DNA from: Bernardetia sp. ABR2-2B
Lineage (GTDB): Bacteria > Bacteroidota > Bacteroidia > Cytophagales > Bernardetiaceae
Direction of reading: 5' to 3'
Length of the DNA stretch: 64,000 bases
Assembly: GCF_037126435.1 (NCBI RefSeq)
Contig: NZ_CP147020.1
Coordinates: 636,001 to 700,000, forward strand
Each line of letters begins with the position of its first letter. Position 1 is the stretch's first letter. The position numbers and the translations under genes were made by a program. Positions 42,638 through 50,377 of this stretch are shown piece after piece. The notes below the pieces were generated by a model that ran no database searches, was not told the origin of the DNA, and saw only the letters and a list, made by a program, of their open reading frames with translations.

Positions 42638-42853
42638 CTATACTTTTTTACATTCTTTGATAGTAATTCCTGTTCCCCACATAAAGATTCCGAATCCCAT
42701 TGATTCTTCGCCTTTTACTTCTACTTTCAGTCCTTCTTTTTGAAACTCTGCAGCTAAATTTTCAGGCTTGTACTCTGTGCCATCATCAGCAACAATTCCC
42801 CAAAAACCACCTTCTAAATCTTGATAAACTACTTTTCCTTTGAAATGTGTCAT
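42638..42853 (-). CDS. small conserved hypothetical protein
   Basis: A 71-residue protein: KGKVVYQDLEGGFWGIVADD then a Glu/Lys-rich strand and FMWGTGITIKECKKV. The GGF-W/Y-G-I-V-x-D-D-G-x-x-Y-x-P pattern occurs in a family of short bacterial and archaeal proteins that looks like an OB or SH3-type barrel. No function is known to me. It lies 44 nt before the DUF2480 stop, on the same strand. Confidence 0.6.
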   Translation of the reverse strand: MTHFKGKVVYQDLEGGFWGIVADDGTEYKPENLAAEFQKEGLKVEVKGEESMGFGIFMWGTGITIKECKKV

Positions 42854-42897
42854 AATAAAAATTGAAATTTATAATTAAAAAAATGAAATATTTGTGA

Positions 42898-43407
42898 TTA
42901 ATTTTTAGGTTTCTTATAAACAGGAACGCTACTACAGGCTTCTCCAAACATAATTAGTTTTGCAATTGGTGCAAGTTTGCGAGTAACTTCTCCATATACA
43001 TAATTTGGAATCTGGACTTTGCTACAGCCTTTGATAACTACTTTTGAGTTTTCGAATTGCTTCCAATCAAAAGAGTTGAAAATATCTCGGTAAAGCTCAC
43101 TTTCTAGCTCTTCGCTTGTTCCTATGATTACTTTTTTTGCAAAAGGTTGAATGTTCGAAATTACAACCATAAATGCCCACATCGGAACAATAGCATCAAC
43201 GGAACAAATTATATTTACAAGTTTGCCTTCATATTGTGTCCAATCGTGATTTTTGACAAACGCTCTGAAATCTTTTTCTTTCAGAATTAATTCTTGAAAA
43301 AGATTATCTTTCAAATCATATGTAATTCGTTCGCCTTCTGGGTATAAATCTTCCAAATCAAAGGTAATGACCGATGAATTGACTACTTTATTAAGTGTTT
43401 TTTCCAT
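42898..43407 (-). CDS. DUF2480 family protein
   Basis: About 169 residues from the ATG at 43407; an ATG-like earlier start at 43440 would lie within the hairpin repeat. It has LVNIICSVDAIVPMWAFMVV in the middle and VVIKGCSKVQIPNYVYGEVT, then KLIMFGEACSSVPVYKK at the C-terminus, as in the DUF2480 family found almost only in Bacteroidota. Two conserved Cys lie near residues 134 and 158 in these segments. Function unknown. It stands 187 nt from the DUF3999 gene, separated by two hairpin repeats. Confidence 0.8.
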   Translation of the reverse strand: MEKTLNKVVNSSVITFDLEDLYPEGERITYDLKDNLFQELILKEKDFRAFVKNHDWTQYEGKLVNIICSVDAIVPMWAFMVVISNIQPFAKKVIIGTSEELESELYRDIFNSFDWKQFENSKVVIKGCSKVQIPNYVYGEVTRKLAPIAKLIMFGEACSSVPVYKKPKN

Positions 43408-43416
43408 AATAATTAT

Positions 43417-43446
43417 GTGTCGCTCGTGAGACACGAGCAACGGAGT
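43417..43446. repeat. hairpin repeat, copy D
   Basis: GTGTCGCTCGTGAGACACGAGCAACGG: GCTCGTG (43422-43428) pairs with CACGAGC (43432-43438). It shares the GTGTCGCT start and CAACGG end with copies A-C. Confidence 0.65.
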
Positions 43447-43555
43447 TTTTTTTATTTTTTCTACAAATATAATGTTGCTCTATAAAAATAGTAGGATGCT
43501 GTTGATTGTATTATTAATATAATTTTTGTTTTAAAAATTAACTTTACCATTACTA

Positions 43556-43581
43556 CCGTTGCTCGTGCCTTCACGAGCAAC
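43556..43581. repeat. hairpin repeat, copy E (inverted)
   Basis: GTTGCTCGTG (43558-43567) and CACGAGCAAC (43572-43581) form a perfect 10-bp stem with a CCTT loop. Read on the minus strand it ends in CACGAGCAACGG as copy D does, so the two are inverted copies about 120 bp apart. Confidence 0.65.
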
Positions 43582-43594
43582 AAAAGTAAAAAAA

Positions 43595-44911
43595 CTATTG
43601 TTTTTTCATCATCTTGAAAGTCATAACTGTCAAAATCAAAATGATTGCTCCCATAATGCCCCACAACCAAAACGAGTTTTCGAAAAGTGGTATTACTTTC
43701 TCTACTTCTTTTTGTGGTATTTTTTGCTCTGAATCTAATTCTAACAAGGTTACATCAGTAGGAATTGTATTTTCAAAACGAATAATATCATAGTTAGGTT
43801 TTGATAGATTTTCATCTCCATACATCAAAAAATAATTCGTCGTTTTGTCGCTAGGACTTACTCTAGCAAAAAGGTAATCTGTATAACTTTTCAATTTTAC
43901 TTTTTCAATATCCAACGCCTGATTATCTTGATTATCAATAATGATTTGATAATGACTAGATTTTATATTAGAACTTGAACTAGGATTTATGAAGAAGTTT
44001 GAAACCCCATTTTCTTTTTCTATCGATGAGAGCGTACTTGTATGAAGTGTAATAAAATTATAAAATACTCCTTTTTCTGTCTTTGTGCTATCCTTCAAAT
44101 ATCTAAATTGAATTTTTCTGTAATAATCAAAATCATTTTTTACTTCTAAAGAAATAAAATCAACAGGAATAGCATAAGCTAGTTTTAAATCAATGATAGT
44201 TTGTTTCTTGTTCTTGTCAATCTCTATATTTTGAGAAACGGTTTTGACATCTTTAAAGTCTCCTTCTATTATTTTTTGAGAAAATAAGATTGCCGAGTTT
44301 AGTTTTGGAGCATTATTTTTAAATGAATTATCACTTTGACTTTCAGATTTATCTGTAACTTTTATTCTATAATACTTATATTTTGAGTTTGGAAAAACAA
44401 GTTTTGTGAAATCATAGGCTGTAAAATCATTTTGAATAGAAATAATTCTATAATCATTCACTATTTCGAACCATTCGTTTTGATTTTGGCTTCCTTCTAA
44501 AGTTATTCTCCAATCAAAATTAGTATTATCAAAATTTAGTTTGATAAGATTAACAGCTTCTTCTATTTTTGTATTTTTTTCTAGCGTAAAAAAATAAGCA
44601 TTGTTTTTCTTAGAAGAGTTAATAACTTTGAAATCAATTTGCTTATTTTCAAACCTCTGTCGTATTTTTTTAGATAAAAAAGGAGACTCTAAAGTATCTG
44701 AATCTGAAACGCCAAAAATACGAATATCAGAAAAATCAGTATTTGCTTTCTCTACAACTTCAACAGGTAATTTTATCTTGTACCACTCTGTCTGTTTGCT
44801 ATTTTCTATTCCTTTTATTTCCCTTTTATAAAGAAAATTTTGAGAAAAAATTGGAGTCATAAGAAATACAAAAGCCAATATAAGGCTCAATTGAAAGATT
44901 ATTTTTTTCAT
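43595..44911 (-). CDS. DUF3999 family membrane-anchored protein
   Basis: A 438-residue protein with an N-terminal signal peptide (FQLSLILAFVFLMTP...FSQ), a long periplasmic beta-rich region with galactose-binding-like elements (NWRITLEGSQNQNEWFEI...YRIKVTDKSES) and a C-terminal membrane helix (LWGIMGAIILILTVMTF) followed by basic residues. This matches DUF3999, whose relatives usually sit beside a DUF2339 membrane protein; here that partner is absent and the five paralogues at 44936-49541 end 24 bp upstream on the same strand. It may therefore be co-transcribed with them. Periplasmic role unknown. Confidence 0.75.
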   Translation of the reverse strand: MKKIIFQLSLILAFVFLMTPIFSQNFLYKREIKGIENSKQTEWYKIKLPVEVVEKANTDFSDIRIFGVSDSDTLESPFLSKKIRQRFENKQIDFKVINSSKKNNAYFFTLEKNTKIEEAVNLIKLNFDNTNFDWRITLEGSQNQNEWFEIVNDYRIISIQNDFTAYDFTKLVFPNSKYKYYRIKVTDKSESQSDNSFKNNAPKLNSAILFSQKIIEGDFKDVKTVSQNIEIDKNKKQTIIDLKLAYAIPVDFISLEVKNDFDYYRKIQFRYLKDSTKTEKGVFYNFITLHTSTLSSIEKENGVSNFFINPSSSSNIKSSHYQIIIDNQDNQALDIEKVKLKSYTDYLFARVSPSDKTTNYFLMYGDENLSKPNYDIIRFENTIPTDVTLLELDSEQKIPQKEVEKVIPLFENSFWLWGIMGAIILILTVMTFKMMKKQ

Positions 44912-44935
44912 AAGTTGTGATAAGTTTTGTTTTTT

Positions 44936-45835
44936 CTAATTCGAAATACGAAAGTTAGAGTTGCCCTCTGCAATCATTTTTTGGACATAATACAGCGTGT
45001 TTTCTTTCCTACTTTCTATACGTATTGGCACATTATAAGTTATCGATAGCGTATTTAAAGCTGCAACCAAGTTACTAGAATTATTGAAAATATCACTATC
45101 AATTTGAAATTTTGTTACTTTTGTCATTCCTTCTCTTCGGTAATAGATTTGACAATAACTATTGGTAAAAAAGCTATCTTTTTCATGAAAAACAATTTCA
45201 TCTATCTGCTCTGCTGACAGTACAAACTCATTTATCCCGTATTTACTAGAAAAACCAACTGATTTTTTGGTAATATAAAACGTATTGTTTTTAAAATGTT
45301 GATAGACAGATTCTATTTTTTTTCCGTAATGCCAATCGTGTATCCAAATAAGAGCTTCTAGTATAAAAGGAACATAAATCAATGGAAAAAAAGAAAGGTT
45401 TAATTTTGAGACAAATAGCACATAGAATAATGCCATAGCTGCAATTTTACCAAATTTCATAAAAGGATGATGCAAAATATCTTGGTAAGGAGAAATCTGT
45501 TGAGATTTTTTGAGCCAAGGTTCTTTTTTTGCTTTTCTAGGAATACTGGTTTGAGATTTCCCTGATTTTGGTAATGAAGTATAAAACAAAATAGAATCTT
45601 CTACCTTTAAGCGAATTTCCTTTTGAGTAGGGAATTTGCCTAATGTTTCAGACTGCTCACAATGCCGTTTCCCCAAATATTCCCACGTATCAAGTAAAAA
45701 TACAGATTTACAACCTGTACAAAAAACTACCTCATCGCCTTCCAAAATAGCATCGCCTGTAATTGGGTCTTTTCGGTTTTGGGATAAGAAACTTTGGTGT
45801 TCTTCTGAGTTTGGGTTTATTTTGTGAATGTTCAT
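44936..45835 (-). CDS. tandem paralogue 1: Cys/His (RING-like) module + 2 TM + C-terminal domain
   Basis: A 299-residue protein. Residues 1-61 carry the conserved module with DPITG, GDEVVFCTGC (C-x2-C at 39-42) and RHCEQ (His58, Cys59), which looks like a degenerate RING/U-box or zinc ribbon. Two helices lie at about 129-166 (AAMALFYVLF and LIYVPFILEALIW). The C-terminal part reads NNTFYITKKSVGFSSKYG and strands after it, resembling bacterial PH-like domains. Last of the five copies in the direction of transcription, adjoining copy 2 with no gap and the DUF3999 gene by 24 bp. Function unknown; membrane-bound adaptor or sensor is an inference. Confidence 0.65.
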   Translation of the reverse strand: MNIHKINPNSEEHQSFLSQNRKDPITGDAILEGDEVVFCTGCKSVFLLDTWEYLGKRHCEQSETLGKFPTQKEIRLKVEDSILFYTSLPKSGKSQTSIPRKAKKEPWLKKSQQISPYQDILHHPFMKFGKIAAMALFYVLFVSKLNLSFFPLIYVPFILEALIWIHDWHYGKKIESVYQHFKNNTFYITKKSVGFSSKYGINEFVLSAEQIDEIVFHEKDSFFTNSYCQIYYRREGMTKVTKFQIDSDIFNNSSNLVAALNTLSITYNVPIRIESRKENTLYYVQKMIAEGNSNFRISN

Positions 45836-46738
45836 TTATTGTATATTCTCTATTACAAATTTCTGATTTTCTTCATCAATTACATTTCTAATACAAGTTA
45901 GAGTCTTTTTTTCTTCAATCTTCATTGTAATAACAAATGAAGCTGAACTAGATACTATATCAAGAGCTTGAAAAAACTTCGTATTTTCATAAATTTTACT
46001 TGGCAAAGTACAGTTTGCAACTTCCATAACTCCATCTTTTTTATAATGTATTTTAAAAGAAGCATTATTATAAAAACCTATATTTTCTTGAAACTCTAAC
46101 TTCTCAATGATTTCCACAGGTAAAATATATTCTTTCATACCGTACATATTAGAAAAACCTATTGATTTATCAGTGATATAAAATGAATTAGTTCGAAGTT
46201 TTCTATGAAATGTAGGAAGTTTTGAGCCATAGTAATGAACAGGGATTAAAGGAGTAAATAATAGTATTACTACATATATAAAACCTCCAAATGCTATATA
46301 AGGTGTTTGAAATAATAATGTCAATAAAATACTAGATACTAATCCTAATACAATCAAGACAATAAATAACCAACTTTGAAAAAACTCTTGATAAGGCATA
46401 ATCTTATTGGAATTTTTAATCCAAGGATTTTTTTTTACTTTTTTTGATTTATAGACAGGAGAATTCTTTGAGGCTGAAATATAGTATAGTAAAGTAACTT
46501 CTTTAGCTTTCAAAAAAATAGAAGAGTCAATAGGAAACTTTGACAAAGTTCTAGACTGCTCACAATGCCGATTTTCCAAATACTCCCACGTATCACGTAA
46601 AAAAACAGACTTACAACTTGCACAAAAAACTACCTCATCGCCTACTGAAATAGAATTACCTGTAATTGGGTCTTTTCGGTTTTGAGCTAAGAAATTTTGA
46701 TGTTCTTGTGAGCTTGGGTTTATTTTATGGGTGTTCAT
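45836..46738 (-). CDS. tandem paralogue 2
   Basis: A 300-residue homologue of the copy at 44936. The Cys/His module (GDEVVFCASC, RHCEQ) is intact but the loop reads GNSISVGDE instead of GDSILEGDE, making it the most diverged of the five N-termini. Residues about 120-165 hold two long hydrophobic helices (IVLIVLGLVSSILLTLLF and AFGGFIYVVILLFTPLI). The C-terminal signature is NSFYITDKSIGFSNMYG. Zero-gap spacing to copy 1 and 6 bp to copy 3 show a single operon. No partner enzyme is visible. Confidence 0.65.
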   Translation of the reverse strand: MNTHKINPSSQEHQNFLAQNRKDPITGNSISVGDEVVFCASCKSVFLRDTWEYLENRHCEQSRTLSKFPIDSSIFLKAKEVTLLYYISASKNSPVYKSKKVKKNPWIKNSNKIMPYQEFFQSWLFIVLIVLGLVSSILLTLLFQTPYIAFGGFIYVVILLFTPLIPVHYYGSKLPTFHRKLRTNSFYITDKSIGFSNMYGMKEYILPVEIIEKLEFQENIGFYNNASFKIHYKKDGVMEVANCTLPSKIYENTKFFQALDIVSSSASFVITMKIEEKKTLTCIRNVIDEENQKFVIENIQ

Positions 46739-46744
46739 AGTTTG

Positions 46745-47653
46745 TTATTTTCTTGAAATAGAAATAGCATAACCGTTTTGTTGTATTTCGTTTTCTAACA
46801 TATTATAAAGCAAAGCATTATCTTCTATTTGTATTTTGATAGAACAAATAGCATCTTGATTCATACTGTGTAGTGCTTCTAAAAACTGAGTGTTTTTATG
46901 CTCTTTTAGGTAATTAGTAATCAAAAATTTCACTTTATTTCCGTTTATATCTTTGATAATACAATAACTGCCAGAAAAGAAAGAAAAAGAAAATTGAAAT
47001 TCTAAAGAATGAATATTAATTATTGGTAGAGTATATTCTTTTAGTCCGTATCTACTACTAAAACCTATTCCTGTTTTGGAAATATAAAAAACATTATCAT
47101 GAAAATATTTATGAGCTGTTTTGAGTTTTTTTGCTTGTGCTTTTTCTTCTTGCACTGCAATTAAAGATAATAATATAAAAAAAGCAACAGAGCCAAAAAT
47201 AGGGAAAAATGATTTCAATGTTACACAAAAAGTAATTCCCACTATAAAGCCGAAAGTAATAATGGTATAGAAAGTAGGAGTCATGTAGAAATCGTATTCA
47301 AAATTTGCCAATTCTCCTTTTTTAGTGTTCCATGTAGCAGAATCTAACCCACTAGGAATTTTACTTCCTTGTTTTCCTGCTGGTGGCAACTGCTCATAAA
47401 ACAAAATAAATTCTGATTTCTGAATTATTAAACTAGCAGAACTTAAAGGAAAATCAATCAAAGTTCTAGACTGCTCACAATGCCGTTTCCCCAAATACTC
47501 CCATGTATCTCTCAAAAAAACAGATTTACAACCTGCACAAAAAACTACCTCATCGCCTTCCAAAATAGAATCGCCTGTAATTGGGTCTTTTCGGTTTTGA
47601 GCTAAGAAACTTTGGTGTTCTTGTGAGTTTGGATTTATTTTGTGAACGTGCAT
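46745..47653 (-). CDS. tandem paralogue 3
   Basis: A 302-residue homologue with Cys39-x2-Cys42 and His58-Cys59, DPITGDSILEGDEVV, then a linker with LPPAGKQGSKIPSG and a Trp at about 108, two helices (about 128-165: TIITFGFIVGITFCVTL and FGSVAFFILLSLIAV) and NVFYISKTGIGFSSRYG. The Ser-rich linker and the C-terminal strands differ strongly from the other copies, whereas the first 60 residues are almost identical to copies 4 and 5. Two bp separate it from copy 4. Confidence 0.65.
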   Translation of the reverse strand: MHVHKINPNSQEHQSFLAQNRKDPITGDSILEGDEVVFCAGCKSVFLRDTWEYLGKRHCEQSRTLIDFPLSSASLIIQKSEFILFYEQLPPAGKQGSKIPSGLDSATWNTKKGELANFEYDFYMTPTFYTIITFGFIVGITFCVTLKSFFPIFGSVAFFILLSLIAVQEEKAQAKKLKTAHKYFHDNVFYISKTGIGFSSRYGLKEYTLPIINIHSLEFQFSFSFFSGSYCIIKDINGNKVKFLITNYLKEHKNTQFLEALHSMNQDAICSIKIQIEDNALLYNMLENEIQQNGYAISISRK

Positions 47654-47655
47654 GT

Positions 47656-48606
47656 TTAAGAAAATAAATTATCAAAAAATGAAGATTTTTCAGGTTGGTG
47701 TGTAATAACAAAATTAGTTTCCCATTTCTTGTTCAACGTTTCAAGATGAATAATTGTGCTTCTTTCTATGCTTTCTATTTCAACCTCAATATTCTTATTT
47801 TTTGATAAAACCTGTAGAGCATCAAATAATAAATATGGATCTTCAAATGTCTCATCAGATAAGTAGCAAGTAATATGTTCAAGTTTATCAATACCTTTTG
47901 TGTTATAATAAAAAATGAAATACTTATTTTTAACTCTCGTGTCTATATGGCGAAAAACTACCTTTTCAATATATTCAATAGGTAAAGTATAGTGTTTTTT
48001 ACCATATTTTGTTGCAAAACCTATTGATTTTTTAGAGATATAAAATGTATTATTAGAGAATTTTTTATACATTTGGTTTACCTTTTTTATATAATATGAA
48101 TCGTGAATTGCTCCTACAATCAATAATAAAAAAAGCATTACTAACACTAGCCCACAATAGAAAAAGTTATTAGTATAGAAAGACATCCCCAAAGAGATAA
48201 TACCAAAAAATAAAATAAATAAGCTTGTATAAATATTACTTTCTTGAAATTTATCATAAGGAGATAAAAAACTTTCCTTATATATCCAAGGAATTTGTTT
48301 TACTTTATTAGGTATATTAAGTTGATTTTCTCCATTTGTGCCTAACGATTTATAAAATAAAATTTTGTTATCCACTTTCACTTGGATAGTTTGTTTCAAA
48401 GGAAAATCAACCAAAGTTCCAGACTGCTCACAATGCCTATTTCTCAAATACTCCCACGTCTCACGTAAAAAAACAGACTTACAACCTGCACAAAAAACCA
48501 CCTCGTCGCCTTCCAAAATAGAATCTCCTGTAATTGGGTCTTTTCGGTTTTGAGCTAAGAAATTTTGATGTTCTTCTGAGTTTGGGTTTATTTTGTGAAC
48601 GTGCAT
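47656..48606 (-). CDS. tandem paralogue 4
   Basis: A 316-residue homologue, the longest of the set because of an extended C-terminal region after the beta domain (KKWETNFVITHQPEKSSFF). It has the same Cys/His module (GDEVVFCAGC, RHCEQ), the linker with PWIYKESFLSPYDKF, two helices (about 125-165, SLFILFFGIISLGMSFY and GLVLVMLFLLLIVG) and NTFYISKKSIGFATKYGKKHYTL-type beta segment (up to 18 residues). It is 32 bp upstream of copy 5's end and 2 bp from copy 3. Confidence 0.65.
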   Translation of the reverse strand: MHVHKINPNSEEHQNFLAQNRKDPITGDSILEGDEVVFCAGCKSVFLRETWEYLRNRHCEQSGTLVDFPLKQTIQVKVDNKILFYKSLGTNGENQLNIPNKVKQIPWIYKESFLSPYDKFQESNIYTSLFILFFGIISLGMSFYTNNFFYCGLVLVMLFLLLIVGAIHDSYYIKKVNQMYKKFSNNTFYISKKSIGFATKYGKKHYTLPIEYIEKVVFRHIDTRVKNKYFIFYYNTKGIDKLEHITCYLSDETFEDPYLLFDALQVLSKNKNIEVEIESIERSTIIHLETLNKKWETNFVITHQPEKSSFFDNLFS

Positions 48607-48638
48607 TTATATTTTTTGTGTATAGTTAAACTATATTT

Positions 48639-49541
48639 TCAATTCGTAAGTGAGAAATTAATTTTAGATTGTTCTAACTTTATAAAAGTCTCTATGTGTT
48701 GTTTATTTTTTCTGCTATTAGTTCTAATATTTATTTCAATGCTATATTTCTTATTTAGAAAGTTTAATGTTTTCAACAAACTATCATTTTCTGATATTTC
48801 AAAGTAATTGAGACGAAATTTTATCTGCCCTCTATTCCTATCTTCAATAATACAATCACCAAAAGCAGAAGAGAAACTAGTAAACTGTGAAAAATCTAAG
48901 GATATAGATTGAATATCAGCAAAATCTGAAGCATAATCTTCAGTTCCAAAAGAGGTACTAAAACCTATTTTTTTGTCTGAAATATAAAAAACAGTATCGT
49001 TAAATTCTTTATGAAATGTAGTTATTTCATTAGTTTTACTACTTGGTAGGTTTTGTTTTAGAATGAAAATAATTACAAAAATTAAAATTAAAAGTAGAAT
49101 AAATAAAGCATTTTTAGTGATTAAAATAGTAGCAAAAACTCCCAATACTACTATAAACCCTACTATATTCAATATATCTTTAAGTTCTCCATTAGTCTGA
49201 GTAAGCTGTCCTCTAAAGTTCCAAATACTCCTGTCAATTCTAGGTATAGTATCTGTAAACCCATTGTTTGAAGCAAGGTAACTATAAAATAAAAGTTGCT
49301 CAGATGCCTTGAGAAGAATTGGGGCATAATTCAAAGGGAAATCAATCAAAGTTTCTTTCTGCTCACAATGCCTATTTCCCAAATACTCCCACGTCTCACG
49401 TAAAAAAACAGATTTACAACCTGCACAAAAAACCACCTCCTCGCCTTCCAAAATAGAATCGCCTGTAATTGGGTCTTTTCGATTTTGAGCTAAGAGATTT
49501 TGATGTTCTTCTGAGTTTGAGTTTATTTTGTGGATGTGCAT
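48639..49541 (-). CDS. tandem paralogue 5 (first in transcription)
   Basis: A 300-residue homologue with GEEVVFCAGC, RHCEQ and DPITGDSILEGEE. Two helices lie at about 125-165 (IVGFIVVLGVFATILI and LFILLLILIFVIIFIL) and the C-terminal signature is VFYISDKKIGFSTSFG. It is the first gene of the array, with its start codon at 49541 and about 140 bp of AT-rich DNA before it; no clear -7 box was found on this strand. The 32-bp gap to copy 4 is the largest inside the array. Confidence 0.65.
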   Translation of the reverse strand: MHIHKINSNSEEHQNLLAQNRKDPITGDSILEGEEVVFCAGCKSVFLRETWEYLGNRHCEQKETLIDFPLNYAPILLKASEQLLFYSYLASNNGFTDTIPRIDRSIWNFRGQLTQTNGELKDILNIVGFIVVLGVFATILITKNALFILLLILIFVIIFILKQNLPSSKTNEITTFHKEFNDTVFYISDKKIGFSTSFGTEDYASDFADIQSISLDFSQFTSFSSAFGDCIIEDRNRGQIKFRLNYFEISENDSLLKTLNFLNKKYSIEINIRTNSRKNKQHIETFIKLEQSKINFSLTN

Positions 49542-49639
49542 GATTTTTACTACAGATTTTAAAACTATTTAGTCTAACGGAATTTTAAAGATATGTTTTC
49601 ATTTACTTCTATTTTAACTTCAACTAAGCTAAAAATAAT

Positions 49640-49647
49640 TAGATTTG
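49640..49647 (+). promoter_or_regulatory. Bacteroidota -7 box for rdgB
   Basis: TAGATTTG matches TAnnTTTG and lies 32 nt before the ATG at 49680, a suitable distance for a short leader. Confidence 0.45.
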
Positions 49648-49679
49648 TAAAAATTTCAGCTAACAAAAATACATAAATC

Positions 49680-50291
49680 ATGAAAATATGTTTTGCTACC
49701 AATAATGCAAAAAAAATAAAAGAAGTAACTGCTGCCCTACCCTCCACTATTCAATTAGTTAGTTTGAAGGAAATTGGTTGTACAGAAGAAATCCCTGAAA
49801 CTACACAGACTATTGAGGGAAATTCGGAACAGAAAGCCATGTATGTTTATCAGAATTATGATACAAATTGCTTTGCCGATGATACAGGATTAGAAGTTGA
49901 GGCTCTAAATGGAGAACCAGGGGTAGATTCTGCTATGTATGCAGACAAAATTAGTGGTTCATACAGAGATTCAAAAGAGAACATGAAATTAGTTTTGAAA
50001 AACTTGAAAGAGAAGGAAGCAGAAGGAAATACAAATCGCAAAGCACAATTCAAAACTGTTTTTACGCTTGTTATAGATGGTAAGAAACATCAGTTTGAGG
50101 GAATAATAAAAGGAAAAATTATAAACCAGCCCACAGGAAATGATGGTTTTGGTTATGACCCTATTTTTATTCCTAATGGCTATGAAGAAACTTTTGCTCA
50201 AATGCCTTTATCAGAAAAAAATAAAATTAGCCATAGAGCCATCGCAACAAGAAAGTTAGTAGCATTCTTAAATGAGCTTAACAAAGTATAA
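49680..50291 (+). CDS. rdgB: non-canonical purine NTP pyrophosphatase (RdgB/HAM1)
   Basis: A 203-residue protein of family size. It has the N-terminal KICFATNNAKKIKEV, the FADDTGLEVEALNGEPGV metal and substrate segment near residue 65, and GNDGFGYDPIFIP and SEKNKISHRAIA near the C-terminus. It removes dITP, XTP and related nucleotides from the pool to avoid mutation. A single gene with its own promoter, divergent from the five-gene array (both start near 49.6 kb). Confidence 0.96.
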   Translation: MKICFATNNAKKIKEVTAALPSTIQLVSLKEIGCTEEIPETTQTIEGNSEQKAMYVYQNYDTNCFADDTGLEVEALNGEPGVDSAMYADKISGSYRDSKENMKLVLKNLKEKEAEGNTNRKAQFKTVFTLVIDGKKHQFEGIIKGKIINQPTGNDGFGYDPIFIPNGYEETFAQMPLSEKNKISHRAIATRKLVAFLNELNKV

Positions 50292-50377
50292 CCTAATTCA
50301 ATTATAATTATTATATTGAAAAAAAATACCCTTCTAATCATTACTTTTTTACAACTTATCTCAAACTTTTCTATTTT

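Noticed and set aside
43461..43670. 69-residue minus-strand frame between the DUF2480 and DUF3999 genes
   Set aside because: It overlaps the C-terminal end of the DUF3999 gene in another frame and the hairpin repeats; no coding character.
48365..48553. Plus-strand frames repeated opposite the array's 5' blocks
   Set aside because: They recur because the coding block is duplicated, and they are antisense to clear genes.
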